Shown: positions 33,263 to 44,200 of the stretch, one piece after another
Position numbering within the stretch: the first letter of the stretch is position 1
Layout of the letters: every line of letters starts with the position of its first letter
Assembly: GCA_001939145.1 (NCBI GenBank)
Contig: LSRX01001678.1
Span: 3,402 to 67,401 of the forward strand
Length of the DNA stretch: 64,000 nt
From: Symbiodinium microadriaticum
Lineage: Eukaryota; Sar; Dinophyceae; Suessiales; Symbiodiniaceae
Direction of reading: 5' to 3'
Program-made: the position numbers and the translations under genes
The notes under the pieces: model-generated
Told to the model about the DNA's origin: nothing
Databases searched by the model: none
Seen by the model: the letters and a program-made list of their open reading frames with translations, nothing else

Positions 33263-36200
33263 CAGGGTAATTACTGCCAAACACTACATTTGCCCCGCTG
33301 CGCGAAGGCGGGGCTAGCGAGAAGCACACGGACCGTGAGGGTCACAGAGGCACCCTTGACAGCCGTACGCTGTCGCGGTTGGATTCCTCAAAGTCGACTC
33401 GAAGGTTTCCTCCTGTTCCTTCGAGGACTTAAAGGCCCGAAGCCGAAGGCCGTGCGCGCCTTCTGCGCAGCTTCGCTAAGTCGCAGGTCGCTGCAGGAGA
33501 GGCCGATGCCTTTGCCGCCGAAGCCGCCGAAGCCGAATTCACCCAGGCGCGACGGGCCCATGCCCCGTGCCATGCCCGTGCCATGCTGTGCGGAGTTTGG
33601 AGGTCATGGTTGGGGACGGAGACGCTCAGGACGCTGCTCCCCCTGCGAGCTATCACGGGCTGCTTTGCTCTGCCCTGGGCCACGTGGCAGTGAGGACTCT
33701 GCAAGCGTGGGCACCGCCCCAGCAGGTGCAGCCGTGCAGCGAGTGCTGTGCACTTATGGCACTTGCAACACTGGCCGTGTTTCTTGATCTGCTTCAGCTT
33801 TGCAGGTTTCGAGCTCATGGTTTGCAGGTGCTCGGGGCACGATGGCAAGGTGATGAAGTTCCTTGGCACTTAAGTCACTTAAAACATTAGACCAGTTGCT
33901 GTTATTGGACCTGGAAGGAGGTCTTCAGGAAATCTGATGAAGCCCGAATGCCCGGACAATGTACAAAGCTCTGAGGTGGCTCTGGCGGAGGTCCTGCTTC
34001 TCGGAGACCTTCGTTCGGCGAGCACAGGAGGGGCAGAATGATGAGCGGCTCATGTTTTGCAGACGGCCCGGAGCAAGGATCACCTCGACCGCTTGCTCCA
34101 GCTGGGGCGTGGTTCCGAATCGCGTGTCCGCGAGTGGGAGTGGACTTCGCAGGAAGAGGACACTCCTGCGTCAGAGGATCTGGCCGTTGTAAAGGCTGAA
34201 GCCTGAAGCGGTCCAGGACCGGCAGGTCCTCGGAAGCTTCAACCTGACCACCACCACTTCCAGCTGCGAGACATCAGTTCTGGACCTCGTTGCACACGTG
34301 GCAGTGGACATGCCTGCGCATTCTGCTGTGGTGCGTGCCCCAGCGCATGACTCCGTGCAATGCATGTTCTGGCCTTTCCCTGCCCGCCAGGTTCAGGACG
34401 GTGACATGCTTTCTCCCTTGAGCTATGCACAGCTCTGGTCCCTGGCCGGCCGAGTGGCGGTGGCCGCCAGACAGGCATGTCACAATCGAGCCTTCAGTTG
34501 ACACTGTACGACCTGTGCCGGAAAGGCTCTGCCCGATGCAGATGTCGGTGCAGTCGCGATCCTGCTTCCTCGCGGGGTCTCAATGGCATCGCCCCAAGCC
34601 TCGGCCTCTGCAGCGCCAGTCCTCGGACTCTTTGAGTTTCTCTTTGAGGTGCTTGCGCTGCTTGGGGTCTGGCGTTGGGAGCCCAGAGCGACCTGCGCCT
34701 CGAGCCGCCCAGCCGCCGCGCTCCCCGGCACTCCTCACGAGGCGCCGGGGGCTGTTGCGTGCCACTGGACCTCCGCGCTCCCAGACCACGCCTGGCAACT
34801 GGGACAGAGCGAAGATCTGAATCTCAATTCTGAAATCAGTGCACCAAGGAGCAGATGCTCAAGGATGCGGAGGCAGATTGGCGATGAGCTTGTGCTGTCA
34901 AGTGGAGAGAACAAGTGCCAGGTGCGGCTTGCAATCACAAATCGGGATTTGCAGCTGACGTGGCTGCCAAGCCCAGCAATTCTCTACATGGAGGACATCC
35001 AAGACACGGCAAGCCTTGGTGAAGGCAGTGCATTGCATGCAAGAGCTTCATACCTTTTCCGGCTTGGCAGTCAAGCCAGGCGTGGAGGGCGGGCGGCCAA
35101 CTTACGCTCCCGATGATGTGGTGCTGGGCTTTCTTTCCACCTGCCAAGCGAAGCCTGAAGCTGCCTGAAGCCGCTTCGAAGTCATGAAAATAAGGCTTAT
35201 ATCCTCTTCACCAGTGGCTCGACGGGGGTACCGAAGGAGTGTGATCGTTTTGGACCTGCGCCCTGCGCGCGCCGCGCGTCGCTCGCAGGGAGTTCTGTTG
35301 ACCCACCAGAACGTCTTGGCCTACACTCGCTGGCATGTGCCCTATTACCAGTTGACTCACGAGGAGCTTTTGAGAGCTAAAAAAGCGCACGTGAGACCAC
35401 GAGTGGTGCGTGCGGCGAGCGGCCCTGGAAGGACCGCGTTCCTCACGCCGCAGGGCTCTCCTTCGATGCCTCCTTGGCGGAGCCGCACCGCCGCGTCGCC
35501 GCGCCACGCGCACCGCACTGCGCTGACTGCGCTGCGAGGAGATTTGGCCAACACTCAGTATTGGGGGCGTGGCAGCTCAGACAGCGCTTTTCTCTGAACG
35601 CCCGGTCTTTTGCCATGAGGGGTTTCAACTCGGACCGGGCGCTCCTTGGCAAGGCTGCGTGCTTCCGGTTCCCGATGACAACTTGCGTCTGCTTCCAGAG
35701 GCTGGATGTTTCAAAAGCTTGCTGCAGCATCCAGTATTCCTGCAGTGGCGAGTCTTGACTTTAGACGCAGAGGTCCGGACCAGGTCCACGAAGAATCATG
35801 TCATGCCTGGCATCTCCAGAAGCGAACTGCAAACCAGAACATGTGGGCAGGCGCTGTGCAAATGGTATGCCGAGGCACGGCAGCCTGCCTCACCACCTCT
35901 GTGTGTGTGTGTGTGTGTGTGTGTGGGTGCGCGTGTTCTTTGCCTTCTTGAGGCCGGAGCAACTGTGGCTTTTCTGACCACCCAGCTGGCTGAGGCTGCA
36001 GAATCTCTGTCGACATGTCGCCACGTTGATTGCAGATTGCATCGGCTGTGTGATACGGGCAGGCGGTGCTGGCAGAACCTCACTATCCCTCAATGAGGCA
36101 CTTTGGATCACTCTGGTGTTTTGTGTAAGAAGGGGTTGGTGAGACGGTGCTCAGAATCCGAGGCTTCGCACTTTGGCAGGGAGCTTGGGCAGCTTGCTGT

Positions 36201-38201
36201 AAGGCTCCAAAAGCACCGACGCTTTCTGCGCTACTTGCGAGTTCACGGGCGGCGACAAGCTCCACATGCGTCCGCCGCACCACGCTCCCTTTCAGCTTGT
36301 CAACATCTACGGCCCTGCGACCTGGAAGTCTGCAGTCACAGAGCACAGGGGTCAAGCGCGCCACGCCCGAATCAGGCCCCACGGAATGCTGCGTGAATGT
36401 CACCATGCCGTCCCCTTGGATTGACTTTGGCTGGCAACAAGAATGGGAAGGGCTACGCTCTGGTCATTCGTTTGTCGAGGTGCCAGGTGTGTCCTGGCGA
36501 GGGTTTGCCCTCGATTGCACACTTCTCAAAGTCCCCGTGCGACGGCGTGCGGCGGCGTGCGGCGGCCTGTGACGATTCACCAAGGGAGAGCCGGTTCCCA
36601 ACATGCAGCTATACGTGCTTGTCGCTGCCTGAGTTCACCAGGGGACTGCCTTCCTCTCCGTATCGGCCGTATCGGTATTCCTAGAGTCACCTTTTCAAAA
36701 TTCGTTTTGATGATATTCTCTGCGCCTTGCCCTCGGCTTGATCCTTGCGTGCTCCGATAAGGATCCGGAGATGAGGCCGCAACCGCGGGAGCACCCGGAG
36801 TCGTGTGGAACTTACTCAACATGGCAAAATTGGGCACCCTTTTCTGAGGTGTGGGCTCGTTGGAGAGCTTTGTGTTGGAGGACTCCAGGTTGGTCGCTCA
36901 AACTGCTCCCTGCCCGTGTGTTGGATTGTCGAAGTTGTCGACCGTGCTAGGTGGCTGCGGGATATTTGAATCGCTTGGACCTGACAGCGGCAAGCTTTGT
37001 GTGTTGCCATCACATTGGAAATTCAGCGTCTGAGAGTAGGTTGACAGTTCCAGTTGCGCGGGATTCCGGGTACGAACGATGAAATGCCATGACTCGGAGT
37101 CCACGCTTGCGGTCCACTTGCGGTGCTTGAGTGCTTGGCATGCGAGCGTGGGCCACAACAAACTCTTCAACGCATGTGAAAGATTATACAGTCTTTACCG
37201 CTCACACAAAAGTGGTTTGTTGCATGTAGATGACCCAATACATCGGTCGTCGGTCGTTCATCAGTACTCCAATGTGCTGCGATTGTTGAGTTGTTTTGAA
37301 GACTTGCAACCTCATCCCAGAATGCAGGGGCATTGACAGAAAGTGCCAGGTCGAACCCTTTCGAAGGCCGGGCAGATGACCAGGCGCAAGCGTCAAAGAA
37401 GGCTTTCTAGCAGTGACCACCAGTGCTCCCTTTTGGAGGGGCAAACGCGGTGGCCACATGGACCGGCCTGGCAGGGGCGTGCAGGGCCGGGCTCTGCTTG
37501 GGAGGCTGCGCCAGCGGGGACACGGTTCTCCCAACTCTTTCTTCAATCTTCTGCTGCAGGGGCCTTCCTGGGTGGCTCGCTCTGTCGAGTCTTCCCCTCT
37601 CCACGGTGCCTCGGCCGTGAAGCAGGAACCCCTTGACTTGTCGGCTTTTTCTACCTGTGAGGTCCGCGCCTCTACAAGACAGGTGACCTGGTACGGTGGG
37701 CGGACGACGGATCTCTGCTTTACGTTGGCCGCATCGATTTCCAGGTCGTGCGCGCCGCTGTCGATATTCAGCGTTTGCATGCTGCGATTGCTAGAGGTCA
37801 AGATCCGGGGTCAGCGAATCGAACTCGGCGAGATCGAAGCTAAATTGCTTCAACATCAGGCCAGGAGGTATTGTGAGCAAGCTCTGGCAACATGTCGTCC
37901 ATGAGAACGTACGCACCCATGCAAGGACCATGGAGCATGCAGGAATTGAGAAGAGGAGTGGTTAATCCCTCTCTTCATCCTGCCATGACTCAACTATCGA
38001 TGCTGGAACACTACTCCTCATCCAACATGGGTAAACATATGCCTCCTACTCCCGCTTCCTCCTCCTCCTCCTCATCCGCCTCCTCCTCCTCCTCCTCCCG
38101 GTCACTAGGCATCGCCCGCACTTCTGCGAAAAAACCCAAGCATCTATGCGAGAGGGAAAAATATCCACATCCGTAAAGGTATCTATGTCTGTATCTATCT
38201 G

Positions 38202-38294
<93 letters not shown>

Positions 38295-41200
38295 TTTTGT
38301 ATACATTTGTAGCTGCATCTGTAGCTCCGTCTGCATCTGTACTTGTATCTGGATATGCATCTGAAGCTGTAAATGAAGCATTATACATGCATAAGTATAT
38401 GTAAATGTACATTTACAAGTACATACACATGTATATGTCTATGTCAATGTTGCCTACGCCCATGCCCATGTCCATGTCCACGTCTATTATGTATTTGGGT
38501 GGTTCTCCAAACTAGGGTCCCTTTCGTACTACGCTGGGGACCTAAGAAGGAACCCTAATCCCATATGTATAACTGTATATGTATATGTAAACGTATATGT
38601 ATACGTATATGTGTATGTGTATGTATATGTATAGATGTACATGTATATACGCATATGTATATGCATACATATGTATCTGCACAGGCATATGAATATGTTT
38701 ATGTTAATATATCTGCATGTATCTGTATATGTATGCGTATATGTATATGGATATGGATATGGATATGTGCGTATATGTGTAGGTAGGCAGGCAGGCAGGC
38801 AGGCAGGTGGCAGGTAGGTAGGTAGGTAGGTAAGTAGGTAGTTGCCCCCTCCCCCGTGCTTCCCGTTCAGGCTCAGACATTCTTGCAATGGTTCTGCGCG
38901 TGATCATCCCCTGTCCATATATATCCATATATATATATACACACACACACATACATACATGTGTCTATATATATATATATATATAGACACATGTATGTGT
39001 GTGTGTGTGTGTGTTTTCATACATACATAATATATATATATATATATATACATACATGTATATTTTATATATACTTGTATGACCGCCAGGCCGTTCGGGA
39101 GTGCGTCGTAAACTGCCACGAGCTCCCCGATCACGACAAGATCCTGGTGGGTTACTGGACGCCCAAAGCAGGAGACGGGATGCGATGGCCTGAGAGCAGC
39201 TTAGCTCCTACGTGTCTTGCAGGAGTTTCAGATGCACCCGATCTTGAGCAGCATTTGCAAGCAGACTTGCCAGCGTACATGATCCCAAAGGCAGGCTGCC
39301 ACCTTTGCTCCGCAGAAGCATGGAAAGGGCTGCAGCAGTCTCAAAGGACACATGCACGAGGCGACCACAGCACGAGTGCGACAATGAAGCGAATCTGCCG
39401 ACAACTTGAAGAGAGTTCTCCGCATGGGATGGGTTACCACCACCACCCCTCTCCTCCGACGAAGTGGAGGACATTACCCCCCCCCGCTGTGTGTGTGAGC
39501 AAAACTGGGAGTATCTGAAAGCTGATGAGTCAGTGTGCAATAAGGTATTTTGCCTTCGAATAAGGTATTTTCCCTTCGTTCCTTCTAATCAGAATCAGAA
39601 AAGCAGCTTTAACAAATTGATCTGGTGCGTTCTGTTTTCCTTTTTCCATAAGCTCGCTCAAAAGGGTTTAAAACAACACAATCCTGGCACCGGTAGCCCA
39701 CTTTGCGGCAATAGTGCCCAGCTGCCGAGTTCCGGTGTTTTGTCATGCTCTGTTGCTATGAATCTCTCGTCTATGTCTCCTGCAATTGGGAGGTGTTCGT
39801 CAAGATGGACCGGCTGATTTTGACAGCCAATGGAAAGGTTGATCGAACGGCATTGCCTCCCCCCAGTCTTGGCGTGCGCGAAGAGGCACGCATGCTGAGT
39901 CGAATGACGAACTTAAGACGGATCTTAATGACGGCTGCGGTACACGAGCGAGATGCGACAGCAACCTTAGCCGTCAGGTGCCGTCAGAGGAGTGCGAGCC
40001 GGAACAGCTGGAGGCGCGCAACGATTGTGCACATATACTTAATGACATGTTTTGCTCTCTTTGCAGGCTGAGTTGAGGGCTGCCTTCGCGGCGGTCTTGA
40101 GCAAGAAGGTCTCGGAGGCAGGGAGCGGTAGGGAGTCACTCCGAGTGCCAGAGACTCACTGGCACGACCGACTGTAGGTACCTGTTTCGGCATCCTTTTT
40201 TGCCCTTGGTGGGCATTCGATCTCTGTGGGACAACTGGTAAACCGGATCCGGAGGGAGCTGAAGCTGAATGCCGCCATAGCAGACGTTTACTCGTCGCCG
40301 AGTGTGGAGCAATTGGCGGCCCGCCTGCGTCCTCTAGCAGCTCTAGCTGCAGAGCCGGAAGACGCCGGGACGGCGAAGGCGAAGGCCGACGCGAGTGAGA
40401 CGTGGGCTCCTTCCTTGTACCCCGCTTCCTTCCAGCAGCTCTCGCTGCAGCGGATGGCCAATCTGAGTGCTTTTGCCTCCGCGGCCCTAAACCTCACCTT
40501 CTGCGGCCATGCCCGAGCCCCAGCCTGTTTGGCAGCCTGGCTTTGTGAAGACCAGACCCTCCCCAAACACCACTCTGAGGTGCGTGGGCCCTTGAAGGTC
40601 CGCTGCCTGCAGCAGGCCTTCCGTGCCCTTTCTCGCCGCCACGACGCGCTGCGCAGCGTCTTTGCGGAGCACGAGTGCAAGATTCTCTCAGAAGAAGGGG
40701 GCACACTGGACTTCCGTCATGTGGAGCCAGGGGTCATGGGCTTCGAGCTGGATTGGCTGTTGGACCAGCAGTACGAGACCTTTGACCTCGAAGCTGGGCC
40801 TTTGTGCAGGGTCCGCGTCTTCCAGGAGTCGGAGGACAACTGGATCCTACATTGGACACTCCACCACGTGAGCGCCGACTTGTGGAGCTACACCATTCTG
40901 CTGAAGGAACTCGAAGATGCCTACGAGCATTACAGTCAGTATGACGGGGACGGAGCTGTGCATGAAGAGCCTCCTTGGCCGCGCAGCGCCCCGCAGTACA
41001 GGCCCCTCAGCTAAAGCCTGTCACACTAAGCCACGAAGCGTCGGCTCGCTTCTGCTCACTAAGGGACTACGCCTTGCAGGAGAAGCGGTTCTTGCAGTCC
41101 GACCAGGGGCAGAGGAGCCGAAGTTACTGGCACCAAAAGCTCCAAAAGACACCGCCGGTGCTGGATCTGCCTGGAGCAACAGCAAGCGAACGAAAGCCCA

Positions 41201-44200
41201 CCTTCAAAGGAAGCAAGCTGGATGCTGGGCACATCTTGACACGATCCCCTCGCACTCCTAGTCCTAAACTAAAACAACATGCCCTCCCGCATGCATTGGT
41301 GCGCTAAGGCCCTAAGCCCTAAACTGCCCTCAGTCTGAGGACTTCGAGGTGAGTTCCGAGCTCTCGGAGTCCCTTCGGTGCCTCGGCCAGCGCTGCGAGG
41401 CTTCCCTGCATGCCACCCTGCTCACGGCATGGATGGTGCTACTCAGCCGATATGGCCAGGACCTGCAGAGGGGTCTGTATGTCTTTCTCGTTTTTGTGCA
41501 CACATTCTCTTGTTGCTTTTTGTTGGGATTTGTTTCTGCTCTTGGCTTTCGGCTCGGCGAAACTCCTGTCTCTCTCTCTCTCTCCTCCAACGGCCCTGCC
41601 AACAAAAGAGGGTCCCCCCCTGACGTCCGCACCCCGTAGTGTTACTCCTTGGAGAGCAGGAAAATACATGTAGAGAAAAGACGACACACGCCTGAACTAC
41701 TTCTCGAGCCAGGCAGTTGTGGTGAGAAAAGCTCAAGGGAGAGAGCGTGAGGCGCCCCAGGCGCCAGTCAAAACACTGTGGGCTTTGGAGTTCATAAACA
41801 CAGTAACCCCAGAAATGACACGCAGTCGCCCCACAACGGCCAGCATCCGAGAGTCGCAACGAGAGCCCAGCATGACTGAGAGTCGCAACGTCCAGGCGTC
41901 AAGCTGCGTCAAGCCGGGAATACTCGGAGGGATAGTGCCACCCTGGCAATCAAGTTAGCTGGCATTTTCCTGAAAAAATGGACTTCTGATTACTTTGGAA
42001 GGCCAACATGGTAGATTCGAGCCCTGTATAGGAGGAGGACATTTGCGTCGGCACTCCCATGGCCTGTCGCACCACCACCGAATCTGAAGCGACTGTCGGC
42101 TACTTTGCAAATCCAGTTTGCATCCGAGCCATCGTGTCGAACACTTACGAAAAGCTGCTTCGGGATGTGGCCAGGGATGTGACAGAATCCCTACAGCATC
42201 AACGAGTGCCGCTTAGCCATGTTTGCGATGACTTGGGCCTGGATCTGCGCGCGCTACTCCAGCCCCTGTTTGTCTTCCAGACATGCCCGGATGAGCTATA
42301 TCAATCTCGACTTCCATCTTTTTTCATGGGCCACGAAGGATCTGAGATTTCATTGGGTCCTTTGCGCTTAGAGTCCATCGGGTTTGGCCAGAAGTTCACG
42401 CAGTTTGACTTGGCATTGGTAGTGGCGCATGGTCCTCGGGGTGATCTCATCGGCAGCTTTCAGTACAGCACCACTTCGTACACACGAGATGCGGTACTTC
42501 GGCTGCAGGCTCAGTACCTGACAATCCTGCAGTCCATGGTGAAGGATCCTTCCCAGGATGTTGGCCAAGTTCCATTGTTCGTGGATGAGGATCTCGAGTT
42601 TTTGTTGAGTTGTTCAGGGGAGCCTGAAAAGACGACGAGGAGCCCTTGGCAGCACAGAGTGTCGTTTGATTGCAGGATCTTGCGGAGCTGCGCCGACGGG
42701 TCACAAGCCCATGGCTCCAGGACCGTCCAGCTACAGGCCCCAAAAAGGCCTGTAGTAAAGGCCTTCAAAGGTTTCATCGGTTTTTGATGTCGTGTGCAAA
42801 TCAGGATCTTCCCAACGACTCCTTGCCCCGACTCGTGGCGTCGCGCGCTGCGGAGAACCCCAGCGCCTTCGCGGTGGTGAGCCCGCAAGGGACCTACACC
42901 TTCGGCGAGGTCCTGCGCCGGGCACAGCTCTTGGCCAGCGCCTTGTTGGAGGAAGCCTCCTTCAGCGGGCCAGGGCCAACAAGGGAAAGGCAGGGCAGCG
43001 GCAGCTGGCGAGAGGGCCGGGGAGCCCCCGGCCGGCAGCTTTCGGGCCTCCTGAGCTGCCGTGTACCCTTGGTGGAGGAGGCTGAGGCGGCTGAGGCGGC
43101 TCAGGGCTCTCTCTCTCTCAGCTCGCAAGGCAACGGCTCCTTCTTGGAAAGCTTTAACTTCTTAGTCGGTTTGATGGTGAGCCCTGGACCTTGGATGGTG
43201 GCGGGCCCACTGGGCTGCTGGATGGCTGGACGTGGTTACTTCGCTTTGGACTCCTCGCACCCGACGGAGCGGATCCAGCAAATGGCCCAGGATGCCTGGA
43301 GCCCAAGCTTCCCAAAGCGCTTGCAGTCATCAGACACATGTCAGCGCCTGTGATCTCTGCGTCTGAGGCACACCCCCAGTGCATCCTTTGCGAGCGCCGC
43401 GCGCAGTCCGTCGCCAACTCCTTGGGCTGGCCCGTCCTGGTGACCGAGGCCAGAGAATCACCCCGCCCCTTTTTCCCCTCCCCCTCCTCGTTTTTCTTAT
43501 GTCCTTCCGTCTGGCCTCTGCAGGAGCTCCAGAGCAGGCCAGCACAGGGCACCAGGCCACCAAGTCGCATGGGTGCCACGGCAGGCGCAGTGCGCCCGGT
43601 ACCTCCTGGCCCTACTTGGAAGGGGACGGCCAGGCACTCCTCGTGTTCACCAGTGCGGGCCTTTTATCTGAGATCGCTTTCGTCTCTGTGCCTTCGGAAA
43701 GTCTGAGGCGGCTCGACCGGTCGTCCTAAAGGCCCCACTCAGAGACTACTTTAAGCCTCGAATCGAAGCCTCTAACCCTCTTGCAGGTGTTTTGCTCTCC
43801 ATGCGAGCAGTGCTTGCCCACGTCATGTTCAGTAGCCAGCACTTCGGCTTCAAAGCAGGGCAGGTGCGGGGGCAAGAGGCGGTCGTTGCTTCTACCGAGT
43901 CTACTGTCTTTGCATGATCCAGGCGACGCTGCAGCACACGTCATGGACTTTCGATGCGTGCTGCCCTCGATGCCCTTTTCTCGGGTGGCCCTTCCCCAAA
44001 CTCAAAAAGAGAGAACTCCGTCCAGGCCGATTTGCGAGATCTGGCCTGCACTGTTGTCCGGGGCAACGGTCGTGATCAGCAAGAGAGATGGCTCGAAGGC
44101 AGCGGGCCCGCTGTCGCGCGACACCTATGTGAGTCGGTGAGATGAGGACTTCCAGTATCTTGCTTCCCTGGTTGATGAGCAGCGGGTCAGCTGGGCTCTC

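Larger units (their letters stand above)
37860..39089 (+). other. 1230-base GC-AG intron filled with microsatellites
   Basis: The exon upstream ends ...LLQHQ (CAG at 37857-37859). The intron opens with GCCAGG and ends in GCCAG, and the next exon opens at 39090 with AVREC. The joined protein follows the A-domain consensus without a gap. The body holds (TCC)n, (CT)n, (GTATAT)n, (GGCA)n, (GGTA)n, and (TA)n/(TG)n tracts. Confidence 0.85.
34063..39868 (+). other. NRPS A1: adenylation domain of module 1
   Basis: Core motifs in order: C-A linker with [10 protein letters not shown] (34073); A1 LSYAQL (34418); [12 protein letters not shown] (about 34540); A3 [14 protein letters not shown] (35195-35236), joined by a GA-AG intron (35237-35288) to GVLLTHQN; A5 NIYG, split by a GC-AG intron (36312-36375) from PTECCVN; A6 GELCVGG (36862); A7 YKTGDL (37673); A8 GRIDFQ, split by a GT-AG intron from [14 protein letters not shown] (37797-37850). 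A 1230-base GC-AG intron leads to AVRECVVN (39090); A9 LPAYMIP (39267); after another GC-AG intron, A10 TANGKVDR (39823-39846). The catalytic Lys of A10 is kept. A4 was not located, so no substrate code can be given. Confidence 0.92.

Noticed and set aside
35796..36111. Minus-strand His-Thr repeat frames
   Set aside because: Translated (TG)n microsatellite.
38011..38412. Minus-strand frames with Arg-Glu repeats like an RS/RE protein
   Set aside because: Translated (CT)n microsatellite inside a placed NRPS intron.
38529..39134. Tyr/Thr/Ile-rich frames on both strands resembling membrane proteins
   Set aside because: Translated TATATG and TA repeats in the same intron.
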